Shown piece by piece: positions 42,612-52,008 of a stretch of DNA of 64,000 bases (the first letter of the stretch is position 1; each line of letters opens with the position of its first letter). The notes under the pieces were generated by a model, which had not been told where the DNA came from, did not search any database, and saw only the letters and a list, made by a program, of their open reading frames with translations. The stretch comes from Bacteroidales bacterium. Lineage in GTDB: Bacteria > Bacteroidota > Bacteroidia > Bacteroidales > UBA932. The translations under genes were made by a program, and so were the position numbers. The stretch is taken from contig JAGAFU010000052.1 of NCBI GenBank assembly GCA_017627955.1, positions 124,001 through 188,000 of the forward strand. The letters run 5' to 3'.

Positions 42612-43058
42612 ATGGCTAAAGGTAAATTATGGTCCGAGTTCAAGGATTTCGCGATGAAGGGTAATGTCATTGACATGGCTGTCGGTGTGGTCATCGGCGG
42701 TGCCTTCGGAAAGATCGTCACCTCATTGGTGAGCGACATCATCATGCCCGCTGTGGGCGCTCTGTGCGGAGGACTCAATTTCACAGATTGGAAATGGGTT
42801 ATCAGCAAGGCTGTAGAGGAAGGTGGAGAGATTGTCAAACCCGAGGTCGCTATCTCATGGGGTAACTTCCTTCAGGTGATTTTCGACTTCATCATCATCG
42901 CCTTCTGCATCTTCATGGTGATTAAGGGCATCAACAAGGCCAAGGCCCTCAGCGAGAAGAAGGAAGAGGCTCCCGCCGAGCCTGAGGCTCCGGCTCCGAA
43001 GCCTGACGATGTGGTTCTTCTCGAGGAGATCCGTGACTTGCTCAAGAACAAGCAGTAA
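42612..43058 (+). CDS. mscL: Large-conductance mechanosensitive channel MscL
   Basis: A 148-residue channel that opens on membrane tension to release solutes during osmotic downshock. The N-terminal helix and first membrane span (FAMKGNVIDMAVGVVIGGAFGKIV) are textbook MscL, the second span (FDFIIIAFCIFMVIKGIN) follows, and the C-terminal bundle is preceded by an Ala/Glu/Pro linker. It is the last gene of the nine-gene run, 5 bases after murU, and a terminator stands shortly downstream. Confidence 0.96.
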   Translation: MAKGKLWSEFKDFAMKGNVIDMAVGVVIGGAFGKIVTSLVSDIIMPAVGALCGGLNFTDWKWVISKAVEEGGEIVKPEVAISWGNFLQVIFDFIIIAFCIFMVIKGINKAKALSEKKEEAPAEPEAPAPKPDDVVLLEEIRDLLKNKQ

Positions 43059-43068
43059 AACTCCCTGT

Positions 43069-44556
43069 TCAAGATTTCTGAGCGTCAGCCTCTTGTGTGG
43101 CTGGCGCTTCTTCTTTTTTCAGCCTGCGGATTATCTTGTAGCCGGTAATGGCCACGATGACGCTCATGAAAGGACTTATTATGTTGAAGAAGCAGTAGGG
43201 CAGATAGGTTATCGTCGGAACCGAGAGAATCGTGGCCTGTGTCATGCCGCAACTGCTCCAGGGGAATAAAGGCGAAGTCACTGTCGCTGAGTCTTCCACT
43301 GCCCGGCTCAAGAGCCGTCCTTCGTATCCTTCTTTCTCGTAGATGTCCTTGAAAACGCTGGAAGTCAATATTATGGAAAGATATTGATCAGAGACTATCC
43401 CATTCAGGGCTGTTCCAGTCGTGACGGTGGAAGCGACCAGGCCGCCGCGAGTCTTTGTGAGTGGCAGTATCAGCCTGGAGAGACTCTCAAGCATGCCGCT
43501 GGCTTTCATGGCGGCGCCAAAACACATCGCGCAGATTATGAGGTAGACGGTGTTGAGCATACCTGCCATACCCCTTGTTGACACCAGCTCGTTGACTTCG
43601 GGATTCCCTGTCTCCAGCGAGACGGAGTCGTAAATTGTCTGGACAACTCCGGTGAACATGATTTTCCAACCACTGCCATTGGATATTCCCGAACCGATCT
43701 CACGCATGATCCCTGGTTGTAGCACCAGGGCGGCCACTACCGCTGTGACGATCGAGATGGCAAGGACGATTATGGCGGGCATCTTTTTGTAGATCATGAA
43801 AGCCGTCAGAAGCGGGACGATGAAAAGCCACGGGGAGATGTTGAACTTTTCGGCAAGGGTGTCAGTGTAGATGCTGATGTTGGCGGAGTCGGCCCCCGAA
43901 TGCGAGAGACCGAGGATCAGGAAGATTATCAGCGTGATGGTTATGGAAGGGACCGTGGTGAAGAGCATGTAGCGGATATGCTCGAACAGGGGGACTTTAT
44001 TCATGGAAGAAGCCATCACGGTGGTGTCGGACAGGGGAGAGATCTTGTCTCCGAAATATGCTCCGGAGATAATGGCTCCGGCTATCATGCCGTCGCTGAA
44101 TCCTTCGGCCTTCCCGATGCCAAGGAGGGCGATTCCTATCGTGGCTATTGTTGTCCATGAACTTCCTATCATCAATGAGACGAAGGCACAGATCACGCAA
44201 GCTGTCAGGAGGAATATCTTCGGACTGATGATCTTGACCCCGTAATAGATGAATGTCGGGACGATTCCGCTCATGGTCCATGTCCCTGAGATTCCTCCGA
44301 TAAGGAACAGGATGACAATCGCCGTGGTCACATCCCCGATATTCCCTTTGATGGCTTCCTCAAACTCATGCCATGGGACTTTCAGGCGCCACATCGCGAG
44401 CCATACGCAGATGCCTGAAGCGAATAGCAGCGACACCTGGCTGGCGCCAAGGATAGCGTCGCTCCCGAATATGCTGATGTCAAGCGCCAGGAGGATAATT
44501 AGAGTCAAGATGGGGATCAATGAGATCCCCAGCCTGGACGGGGATTGTGCTGTCAT
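43069..44556 (-). CDS. nhaC: Na+/H+ antiporter, NhaC family
   Basis: A 495-residue integral membrane antiporter with about eleven or twelve helices. Typical NhaC segments are visible: SSWTTIATIGIALLGIGKAEG, AIISGAYFGDKISPLSDTT and the C-terminal CGMTQATIL region. It exchanges sodium for protons and helps with pH and salt balance. Its last codons (an Ala/Glu/Lys tail) also encode a terminator for the converging mscL operon. NhaC family members can also move amino acids or malate/lactate with Na+/H+, so the ion assignment is by family only. Confidence 0.9.
   Translation of the reverse strand: MTAQSPSRLGISLIPILTLIILLALDISIFGSDAILGASQVSLLFASGICVWLAMWRLKVPWHEFEEAIKGNIGDVTTAIVILFLIGGISGTWTMSGIVPTFIYYGVKIISPKIFLLTACVICAFVSLMIGSSWTTIATIGIALLGIGKAEGFSDGMIAGAIISGAYFGDKISPLSDTTVMASSMNKVPLFEHIRYMLFTTVPSITITLIIFLILGLSHSGADSANISIYTDTLAEKFNISPWLFIVPLLTAFMIYKKMPAIIVLAISIVTAVVAALVLQPGIMREIGSGISNGSGWKIMFTGVVQTIYDSVSLETGNPEVNELVSTRGMAGMLNTVYLIICAMCFGAAMKASGMLESLSRLILPLTKTRGGLVASTVTTGTALNGIVSDQYLSIILTSSVFKDIYEKEGYEGRLLSRAVEDSATVTSPLFPWSSCGMTQATILSVPTITYLPYCFFNIISPFMSVIVAITGYKIIRRLKKEEAPATQEADAQKS
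43081..43119 (+). terminator. Intrinsic terminator of the salvage operon, inside nhaC
   Basis: GCGTCAGCC at 43082-43090 pairs with GGCTGGCGC at 43099-43107 (one G-T pair) around an 8-base loop, followed by TTCTTCTTTTTT. It lies 24 bases past the mscL stop but within the last codons of nhaC on the other strand. Confidence 0.6.
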
Positions 44557-44582
44557 TTAGTTAAATTCGTTGTGTGACAACA

Positions 44583-44590
44583 CGAATATA
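44583..44590 (-). promoter_or_regulatory. Possible -7 box for nhaC
   Basis: On the minus strand it reads TATATTCG, one mismatch from TAnnTTTG, 26 bases upstream of the nhaC ATG. No clear -33 box was seen. Confidence 0.35.
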
Positions 44591-44650
44591 AAATTTTTTT
44601 GTCATTTTTATGCAAGATTTCGGAAAAACGGGATTTATAGTATAGAAGCT

Positions 44651-45466
44651 ATGAATAAGAATGACCTGTTTCTATCCTGCCGTCTGTTGATGGCTCTGAC
44701 GCTCCCAGCTTTGCTGATAGCGGCTTGCACTGCGGAAAGTACTTTCCTGGAGCAAACCAATCATGCTGCGGAAGTGTCTAGCTTCCAGAACGATATGCGC
44801 TGGGCTAACGCCATCGTGACGGTTAGGAAGACTTCAGCTGGAAGGAATTATTTCCAATTGGACGAGGCAACCACTCTTGAGCCGGTAGGCTGGGACAATC
44901 CTTTCAAGTCAGAAGTGAGGGCATTGGTCGCTTTTTCGGACCTAGGGGCGAAAACCGATTTCTGCACAAGAGCGGTTTCTGTGGAGCGCATAGACTCCAT
45001 CGTGACCAGGGACGCGGCTTACATTGATGTTGACGACGGCTTTTCCGGTGCATCACCATACCCTGTGTTTCCGGTATCAGTCGGTTACTCATCGTCAACC
45101 GAGATGCTTGAGGCCAGCAGTCCCGTTGATTTGGTCACGAACGAGGGCATCCCGGATTGGATGACATTCTCCGAAGACGGCTACCTGATGATTCACTTCG
45201 CCACTTTCTGGGGAGATGTCACTCAGCACTCTGTCAATCTCTACGCTTCCAGGAGGCATCCGGACCATTTGTATCTGGTCCATAAGGATAACGGAGATTT
45301 TCAGAGCGCGTGGAAAGAAAGCTTGGTAGCCTTCAGGATCTGCCAATTGTACATGTCCAGAAAGGACTCGTACAAAGATCCTGGATCGGTTGTTCTCCAT
45401 TGGATGTCATTCAGCGGGGAGAAGACGATAAGGCTGAAGTATGGAAACAGGGCAACTGAGAAATAG
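44651..45466 (+). CDS. NigD-like lipoprotein
   Basis: A 271-residue lipoprotein with signal ending LLIAAC. The N-terminal part (NAIVTVRKTSAGRNYFQLDEATTLEPV) and the later ERIDSIVTRD fit the OB-like and beta-sandwich layout of NigD-like proteins of Bacteroidetes, which occur near bacteriocin or envelope genes and have no assigned function. The ATG at 44651 starts the signal peptide; the longer frame from 44570 does not. It ends 7 bases before the sigma factor gene, so the three genes 44651-47290 may be one unit. Confidence 0.7.
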   Translation: MNKNDLFLSCRLLMALTLPALLIAACTAESTFLEQTNHAAEVSSFQNDMRWANAIVTVRKTSAGRNYFQLDEATTLEPVGWDNPFKSEVRALVAFSDLGAKTDFCTRAVSVERIDSIVTRDAAYIDVDDGFSGASPYPVFPVSVGYSSSTEMLEASSPVDLVTNEGIPDWMTFSEDGYLMIHFATFWGDVTQHSVNLYASRRHPDHLYLVHKDNGDFQSAWKESLVAFRICQLYMSRKDSYKDPGSVVLHWMSFSGEKTIRLKYGNRATEK

Positions 45467-45473
45467 CTTGTAG

Positions 45474-46049
45474 GTGGAGGCGACAGAGAAGAAGGTCATT
45501 GAAAAGGCCCTGGAAGGGGACAGGAATGCGGTTAAGCTGTTGTACGACCGCTATTCCGATTTCCTTACGGCCATTTGCTCGAGGTTCTTTCCGGCGAGGG
45601 TTGATCAATGTGACATCCTCCAGGACTCCTTCGTGAAGATATTCTCTTCCCTGGACAGGTTCGTTTATAAGGGAGAGGGATCTTTGAAAGCCTGGATGAA
45701 GCAGATCACCATAAATGAGTGCCTGAAGACTTTGAGGAATAGAAAGCGTAGCGTGCCGATCGTTTACGAGGGTGAGCTCCGCGACACTGAGGAGGAAGAT
45801 GACAGCGGGCCGCCTGATTTGACAGATGTCCCGGCGGGCGTTATCCACAGGATGATCCAGGAGCTTCCGGAAGGTTACAGGGCAGTGTTCAACCTTTTCG
45901 CGCTCGAGAGAAAGCCTCATAAAGAGATAGCGCGCTTGTTGGGAATAAGTGAAAGCACATCAGCGTCGCAGTTTGCCCGGGCCAAGGGATTATTGGCAAA
46001 GAAGATAATAGAATATAGTAGTAATAACAAGGTCAATAAAAAACGATGA
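45474..46049 (+). CDS. ECF-type RNA polymerase sigma factor
   Basis: A 191-residue group 4 sigma factor. Region 2 includes LLYDRYSDFLTAICSRFF, then DILQDSFVKIFSSLDRF and the promoter-melting segment with GSLKAWMKQITINECLKTLR. Region 4 includes LPEGYRAVFNLFALERKPHKEIARLLGISESTSASQFARAKGLL. The start is a GTG at 45474, preceded by the NigD-like gene. Its stop overlaps the next start as ATGA, and that gene encodes its likely anti-sigma partner. The signal is unknown. Confidence 0.93.
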   Translation: MEATEKKVIEKALEGDRNAVKLLYDRYSDFLTAICSRFFPARVDQCDILQDSFVKIFSSLDRFVYKGEGSLKAWMKQITINECLKTLRNRKRSVPIVYEGELRDTEEEDDSGPPDLTDVPAGVIHRMIQELPEGYRAVFNLFALERKPHKEIARLLGISESTSASQFARAKGLLAKKIIEYSSNNKVNKKR

Positions 46050-47290
46050 GCGAAGATTGGTTGAAAATAGTCAAGGAGAAGATGGACTCCTACGAGACTC
46101 CCGTTCCTGAAGAGGTCTGGGAGAGAGTGGAGGCTTCTGTCTTCCCCGAGAAGACACGCAAGGTGCGGTTCATGCCTTGGGTGTGGTCAGCCGTCGCCGC
46201 CGCGGCTGTGGCCTTGGGCGTTTTCGCTGGCTTGCGTCTGATGGACAATAATGGCGGGCGTGGTACTGATGATAACTATGTGGCGGAGAACCAGGTCTCT
46301 TCCGAAACAAATTCTTCTTCTTCAGTCATTGATGGAGGAGACCAGGTTTCTTCGGCATCAGAAGAACCTATCCGTTTGGTTCCCGCGCCTTCGAGGTCGG
46401 TTCTGGCCGTGGCCTCTCCGGTCATTCCTGAGGATAATGCCGAACCTCAAGTCTCGGAAGATGTTGAGATTGTCAACGTCCCTCCTGCAGGTCCTGAACA
46501 AGTCAAACCGCAGGATGACAAGAAGGATTCCGGGTTCAAGACAGATCACGATGGCGAGGATTGGTCGGACTATATGTCCGCTACAGGAGAAGGAAGGCGT
46601 TCCGGGAAGAGGACTCCTTCTGCCGGTTTCTCGCTGACCAGCGCCGCCAGTACGGCGCAGACCATCAATACGATGGACACAAAGCCATTCTTCCTTGGGT
46701 ATGCCTCCAATCTTGACATGGGCACCAGGAACGACGCGACAATCTACACCAAGACAACGTCTATTCCTGTCAAGAAAGATGAGGAGCATAACAGGCCGAT
46801 CCGTATGTCCCTTTCTGTCGACATTCCGTTGACAGGCGCCCTTTCGCTGGAATCCGGCATCACTTATTCAATCCTGCGCAGCACTTTCACGACCTCCTCA
46901 GGAACCAGGGTCTCCGAAGACAAACAGACATTGGGGTATCTTGGGGTTCCTCTGAATCTTAAGGCTGACCTGTGGCGCAATGATTTGTTTACCGTCTACG
47001 GCATCGGTGGCGGGATGGTGGAAAAGTGTGTCAACGCTGTCGCCAACACCTACACGACCGTAGGAGGAGAGAAGAATGGTACAACCAAACTTCAGTTCAA
47101 TGTCAAGCCTCTTGCCTGGTCAGTGAACGCCTCGGCGGGATTTCAGGTCAATATTCCCGGATCTCTGGGCATATATGCGGAACCTGGTGTCAGCTACCAT
47201 TTCCCGGACAACTCCAAGGTGAGATCCATCTACACGGAGAAGCCATTTGATTTTGTCATGTCTTTCGGTGTCCGGTACTCCTTCAGATGA
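46046..47290 (+). CDS. Anti-sigma-type membrane protein with C-terminal beta-barrel
   Basis: A 414-residue protein. The first 45 residues resemble the cytoplasmic part of anti-sigma factors (DWLKIVKEKMDSYETPVPEEVWERVEAS, taken in pieces). One membrane helix follows (about 48-66, WSAVAAAAVALGVFAGL), then a Ser/Glu/Pro-rich stretch to about 200. The C-terminal 200 residues look like a PorT/OmpA-type beta-barrel (SVDIPLTGALSLESGITYS, ending VMSFGVRYSFR). A single chain with an inner-membrane anchor and an outer-membrane-type barrel is puzzling but recurs in Bacteroidetes. The 3' end overlaps hutI by 8 bases on the other strand. Confidence 0.78.
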   Translation: MSEDWLKIVKEKMDSYETPVPEEVWERVEASVFPEKTRKVRFMPWVWSAVAAAAVALGVFAGLRLMDNNGGRGTDDNYVAENQVSSETNSSSSVIDGGDQVSSASEEPIRLVPAPSRSVLAVASPVIPEDNAEPQVSEDVEIVNVPPAGPEQVKPQDDKKDSGFKTDHDGEDWSDYMSATGEGRRSGKRTPSAGFSLTSAASTAQTINTMDTKPFFLGYASNLDMGTRNDATIYTKTTSIPVKKDEEHNRPIRMSLSVDIPLTGALSLESGITYSILRSTFTTSSGTRVSEDKQTLGYLGVPLNLKADLWRNDLFTVYGIGGGMVEKCVNAVANTYTTVGGEKNGTTKLQFNVKPLAWSVNASAGFQVNIPGSLGIYAEPGVSYHFPDNSKVRSIYTEKPFDFVMSFGVRYSFR

Positions 47291-48503
47291 TCACTTTCTT
47301 AATGAAAGGACTCTGGTGGGCATAGGGAATATAAGCTAATGAAGGAAGCGGCCTGGTCAGTATCAGGTTCGCTTTCTTTCCTTTTGTGATGGATCCCGCG
47401 ATGTCGGACACCCCCATGGCGTAAGCGGAATTGAGAGTACACGCGTTGAATGCCTGCTCCGGGGTAAGCTTCATCTTTATGCATCCGAGAGCCATCACGA
47501 AGCGCATGTCTCCCGAGGGAGATGATCCGGGATTGTAATCTGACGCCAGGGCAACACCTAAACCGGCTTGAATGAAAGTCTTGGCTTTCCCGTAGGGCAG
47601 CCCAAGGAAAAAAGACGAGCCAGGCAGCATTGTGGGCATGGTCCCGGTCCCTTTGAGAGCTTCGATTTCGGCTTCTGTAGTCCTCTCAAGGTGGTCAACT
47701 GAAAGAGCCTTGCGGGAGACTCCCACTTGGACTCCTCCGGAGCATGCCAGCTCGTTGGCGTGGATCTTCGGCACCAGACCGAAACGTTCTCCAGCTTCAA
47801 GAATCCGGTCGGTCTGGGCGGGGGAGAAGAACCCCTCATCGCAAAACACGTCAACATAATCCGCCAACCCTTCCGAAGCGACAGCGGGAATCATCTCCGA
47901 GCAGACGAGATCGACATATTCCTCCTGCCTCCCGGTATACGCCCTTCCGACGGCGTGCGCTCCAAGGAAAGTCGACTTGATGATGGCGGGAGAAGTCTCT
48001 TTGACCCGTTTGATAACCCTGAGCATCTTGAGCTCGTCCTGGGTATTGAGTCCATATCCGCTCTTTATCTCGATCGCTCCGGTGCCTTTCCTGATCATTT
48101 CCAGGACCCTCTCCATGGTTTGGGAATACAGATCATCCTCTGATGTGTCATGAAGCAGGTCAGCGGAGTTCAGGATACCGCCACCTCGGGCGGCTATCTC
48201 CTCGTAGCTCAGGCCATTTATCTTATCTATAAACTCCTGTTCCCGGGAGCCGGCGAAGCATATGTGGGTGTGCGAGTCGCAGAACATCGGCATAACCATG
48301 CCTCCTTCTGCGTCGGTCACCTCGTCGGCCTGGCTTGCTTCAGGGCAAGTCTCGGCAGGTCCAAAGTCTTTGATCAGGCCGTTCTCAATCGTGAGGAAGG
48401 CGTCACTGATGGAGACCACCTCGTCCATCTCCGATCCTGTCTTGCGGTCCACTCCCTCGGGGACAATCCCAACAAGGCAACCTATGTTCTTGATTATCTT
48501 CAT
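47283..48503 (-). CDS. hutI: Imidazolonepropionase HutI
   Basis: Third step of histidine breakdown: hydrolyses imidazolone-5-propionate to N-formimino-L-glutamate. The amidohydrolase pattern is clear: metal ligands in CDSHTHICFAG, GAIEIKSGYGL, FLGAHAV, HANELACSGGVQVG, and DYNPGSSPSGDM near the end. The 406 residues match the family. The start ATG overlaps the hutH stop by 4 bases; it is the last gene of the run. Confidence 0.96.
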   Translation of the reverse strand: MKIIKNIGCLVGIVPEGVDRKTGSEMDEVVSISDAFLTIENGLIKDFGPAETCPEASQADEVTDAEGGMVMPMFCDSHTHICFAGSREQEFIDKINGLSYEEIAARGGGILNSADLLHDTSEDDLYSQTMERVLEMIRKGTGAIEIKSGYGLNTQDELKMLRVIKRVKETSPAIIKSTFLGAHAVGRAYTGRQEEYVDLVCSEMIPAVASEGLADYVDVFCDEGFFSPAQTDRILEAGERFGLVPKIHANELACSGGVQVGVSRKALSVDHLERTTEAEIEALKGTGTMPTMLPGSSFFLGLPYGKAKTFIQAGLGVALASDYNPGSSPSGDMRFVMALGCIKMKLTPEQAFNACTLNSAYAMGVSDIAGSITKGKKANLILTRPLPSLAYIPYAHQSPFIKKVII

Positions 48504-49981
48504 CTTATGAATTCGACAGACTTCATGATCAGCGGATGCATGTATTGGTCGTTCTCTATGAAGGGAACGCTCTCCCTGAACGCCTCGAATATGCTCTCAA
48601 TGGCAGGCGATGACTTGGCTCCTGTCTCTCTATGCCTGAAATCCAGTGCCTGGGCGGCGTTGAAGAGCTCGATTGCCAGCACTGTCTCACAGTTTTCCAC
48701 AACTCTGACGAGTTTGGTGGCTGAGTTGGAGCCCATGCTGACATGGTCCTCCTGCCCTTGCGAGGAAGGAATCGAATCCACAGAGGCCGGCCAGCAAAGC
48801 CCCTTGTTCTGGCTGACGATCGAGGCGGCGGTATATTGCGGGATCATGAACCCGCTGTTGAGGCCCGGATTCGCGACGAGGAATTTGGGAAGTCCTCTCT
48901 GTCCGGAGATCAGGCGGAATATCCTGCGTTCAGAGATATTAGCAAGCTCCGACATGGCTATCGCTAGAGTGTCCATCGGGATCGCGATGGGCTCTCCGTG
49001 GAAATTGCCGGCGGAGATGATCATATCCTCATCCGGGAATATGTTCGGGTTGTCAGTGGCGGAGTTGATCTCGTTCTCGATGACGGACTCGACGTAGCGG
49101 CAGTTGTCCTTGACAGCTCCATGCACTTGAGGGATGCACCTGAATGAATAAGGATCCTGGACATGCTCCTTGGGCCTGCTCATCAGCTCGCTTCCCTCAA
49201 GAAGCCTCCTGAACCTCTCGGCGGTGTCAATCTGGCCTTTATGCGGCCTTAGGACATGCGTGAGCGGAAGGAATGGCTCAATCCTGCCGTCGTATGCCTC
49301 CAGGGACATCGCGGCTATCTTGTCCGCCCATTCGGAAAGCCTGTGGCATTGTATCAGGCACCAGATGGCATGAGCGCTCATGAACTGGGTTCCGTTGAGG
49401 AGGGCAAGACCTTCCTTCGACTGCAGGGTTATCGGTTCCCAGCCCATCTCCTTCCAGACCTCCTCGCTTGGCCTTATCCTGCCTTTGTACAGGACCTCTC
49501 CTAGTCCTATCAGCGGGAGGCTCATGTGGGCGAGGGGAGCGAGATCCCCTGAGGCTCCAAGCGATCCCTGCTGATAGACTACAGGGAGGATGTCGTTGTT
49601 GAACATGTCCAGAAGTCGCTGGACAGTAATTAATTGGGCTCCTGAATGGCCATAGGAGAGGGACTGGGCTTTCAGAAGCAACATGAGTCTCACTATCTCG
49701 GGCCGGACCGTGTCACCAGTTCCGCACGCATGGCTTACGACCAGGTTATACTGGAGTTGGGAGAGCTGATCGGTAGGGATCGTGACGTTATACAGCGATC
49801 CGAAACCGGTAGTTATCCCGTAAACCGGACGGCTGATGTCCTCCATCTTGCTGTCGAGGTAAGAGCGGCATTTTTCTATAGCCGCTTTAGCTTCTGAGCC
49901 AAGCTCGAGTCTCTCATGGTTATCAAGGATATTCTTAAGCCTCTGCAGGCTGAGATGGTCTTTCGAGATGATGTGTGTCAT
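48500..49981 (-). CDS. hutH: Histidine ammonia-lyase HutH
   Basis: First step of histidine breakdown: removes ammonia from L-histidine to give urocanate. The Ala-Ser-Gly triad that forms the MIO cofactor is in QGSLGASGDLAPLAHMSLP. The Y-G-I-T-T-G-F-G start region and DNPNIFPDEDMIISAGNFHG are also present. Length 493 is normal. It overlaps hutU and hutI by 4 bases on each side. Confidence 0.97.
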   Translation of the reverse strand: MTHIISKDHLSLQRLKNILDNHERLELGSEAKAAIEKCRSYLDSKMEDISRPVYGITTGFGSLYNVTIPTDQLSQLQYNLVVSHACGTGDTVRPEIVRLMLLLKAQSLSYGHSGAQLITVQRLLDMFNNDILPVVYQQGSLGASGDLAPLAHMSLPLIGLGEVLYKGRIRPSEEVWKEMGWEPITLQSKEGLALLNGTQFMSAHAIWCLIQCHRLSEWADKIAAMSLEAYDGRIEPFLPLTHVLRPHKGQIDTAERFRRLLEGSELMSRPKEHVQDPYSFRCIPQVHGAVKDNCRYVESVIENEINSATDNPNIFPDEDMIISAGNFHGEPIAIPMDTLAIAMSELANISERRIFRLISGQRGLPKFLVANPGLNSGFMIPQYTAASIVSQNKGLCWPASVDSIPSSQGQEDHVSMGSNSATKLVRVVENCETVLAIELFNAAQALDFRHRETGAKSSPAIESIFEAFRESVPFIENDQYMHPLIMKSVEFIR

Positions 49982-52008
49982 TTTTCTTCCAAAACTTTAG
50001 TGATCAATGAATTATCTGTTAAGTTCGGAATTGTGACTTGAAGGCCCGGGGTTCGGCCCATTTCTCTCAATATGGCGCTTCTGGCACCTTCGTTCCTGGC
50101 CCAGGATCGGCGGGCGATGCCGTTGTTGACATCCCAGAACAGCATCTGGCGGATGTGCCTGGCGGAATCCTCGGAACCGTCTATGACCATTCCGAATCCG
50201 CCGTTGATCACCTCGCCCCATCCGACGCCTCCTCCGTTGTGGATGGAGACCCAGGTGGCTCCGCGGAAGGAGTCGCCGATGACATTCTGGATCGCCATGT
50301 CGGCAGTGAACCTCGACCCGTCGTAGATATTGGACGTCTCCCTGAATGGGGAATCAGTACCGGAGACGTCGTGATGATCCCTTCCAAGGACTATCGGGGC
50401 AGAGATCTCACCTTTGGCTATCGCCTCATTGAACGCGAGAGCTATATTCGTCCTTCCCTCGCAGTCCGCGTAAAGGATCCTGGCCTGGGAGCCGACAACC
50501 AGGTGGTTGCGACCGGCCTCCTCAATCCAGTGAATATTATCTCTTAGCTGTCCCTGAATATCTTCCGGAGCGCTCTCAGCCTCCTTGGAGAGGATCCTGA
50601 CGGCGATCTCGTCGGTCTTGGCGAGGTCCTTGGGATCTTCACTCATGCAGACCCAGCGGAACGGACCGAAACCGTAGTCGAAGTACAGGGGCCCCATGAT
50701 GTCTTGGACATAAGAGGGATAGCGGAATGATCCATCCTCTTTAAGAACATCTGCGCCAGCCCTGGATGACTCCAGAAGGAACGCGTTGCCATAGTCGAAG
50801 AAATACATCCCTTTGGAAGCCAGTTTGTTGATGGCGTCAACTTGCCTTCTTAAAGAAGTCCTTACAGCCTCCTTGAAGCGTTCCGGATCCTCCGCCATCA
50901 TCTTCTTTGACTCCTCCAAGCTAAGGCCTACTGGGTAATAACCTCCAGCCCATGGGTTATGCAAGGAGGTTTGGTCAGAGCCGAGATCCACATGGATATC
51001 ATCAGCCGCCAATCTCTCCCAAAGATCCACGACATTGCCGACGTATGCCAATGAGACGACTTCCTTGCCGCTTACCGCCTTCCGGATTCTCGGGATAAGC
51101 TCGTCAAGATCCTCGTGAAGCTCATCTACCCAGCCCTGTTCGGAACGTTTCCTGGCCGCGAGGGGATTGATCTCGGCTGTAACGCTGACCACTCCGGCTA
51201 TATTCCCGGCTTTTGGCTGGGCTCCTGACATTCCTCCGAGTCCGGCGGTCACGAAAAGCATTCCCTTCATGTTCTCTGAGGTTCCCGGAATATTCCTGAC
51301 TTTCAGTTGTTTCCGAGCGGCGTTCATGACCGTGATAGTCGTGCCGTGGACTATTCCCTGCGGGCCGATGTACATGTAGGATCCCGCGGTCATCTGGCCG
51401 TACTGCGAGACTCCCAGGGCATTGAACCGTTCCCAGTCATCTTGGCTGGAATAGTTCGGGATGACCATCCCGTTGGTAACAACGACCCTTGGAGCGTCTT
51501 TGTGGCTGGGGAACAGCCCCATCGGGTGGCCTGAGTACATCGCCAACGTCTGCTCGTCGGTCATCGTGGCGAGGTACCTCATCGCCAGCCTGTACTGGGC
51601 CCAGTTCTGGAATATGGCCCCGTTACCACCGTAGATGATCAGTTCGTGCGGGTGCTGGGCCACTCTCGGGTCCAGGTTGTTCTGTATCATGGCCATGATC
51701 GCCGCGGCCTGGCGGGACTTCGCCGGATACTCGTCAATCGGCCTGGCGTACATCTCGTATGACGGGCGGAAACGGTACATGTAGATGCGGCCGTAGTCTT
51801 TCAGCTCCTTAGCGAATTCGGGAGCCAGCTCGGCATGGAACTTCTCCGGGAAGTAACGCAGGGCATTCTTCAGGGCAAGCTCCTTCTGCGCTCTGGAAAG
51901 GATGTCTTTGCGTTTGGGAGCGTGGTTGATTTCTTTGTCGTATGGCTTGGGCTCGGGAAGCCGGTCCTGCGGGATCCCGGCGAGAATCTCTTCCTGAAAC
52001 TTATCCAT
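49978..52008 (-). CDS. hutU: Urocanate hydratase HutU
   Basis: Second step: adds water to urocanate to give imidazolone-5-propionate with a tightly bound NAD+. The NAD-binding region GLGGMSGAQPKAGNIAGV and YGGNGAIFQNWAQYRL are typical. At 676 residues it is the longer form found in Bacteroidetes rather than the 550-residue Pseudomonas form. It overlaps ftcD by 8 bases and hutH by 4. Confidence 0.96.
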   Translation of the reverse strand: MDKFQEEILAGIPQDRLPEPKPYDKEINHAPKRKDILSRAQKELALKNALRYFPEKFHAELAPEFAKELKDYGRIYMYRFRPSYEMYARPIDEYPAKSRQAAAIMAMIQNNLDPRVAQHPHELIIYGGNGAIFQNWAQYRLAMRYLATMTDEQTLAMYSGHPMGLFPSHKDAPRVVVTNGMVIPNYSSQDDWERFNALGVSQYGQMTAGSYMYIGPQGIVHGTTITVMNAARKQLKVRNIPGTSENMKGMLFVTAGLGGMSGAQPKAGNIAGVVSVTAEINPLAARKRSEQGWVDELHEDLDELIPRIRKAVSGKEVVSLAYVGNVVDLWERLAADDIHVDLGSDQTSLHNPWAGGYYPVGLSLEESKKMMAEDPERFKEAVRTSLRRQVDAINKLASKGMYFFDYGNAFLLESSRAGADVLKEDGSFRYPSYVQDIMGPLYFDYGFGPFRWVCMSEDPKDLAKTDEIAVRILSKEAESAPEDIQGQLRDNIHWIEEAGRNHLVVGSQARILYADCEGRTNIALAFNEAIAKGEISAPIVLGRDHHDVSGTDSPFRETSNIYDGSRFTADMAIQNVIGDSFRGATWVSIHNGGGVGWGEVINGGFGMVIDGSEDSARHIRQMLFWDVNNGIARRSWARNEGARSAILREMGRTPGLQVTIPNLTDNSLITKVLEEK

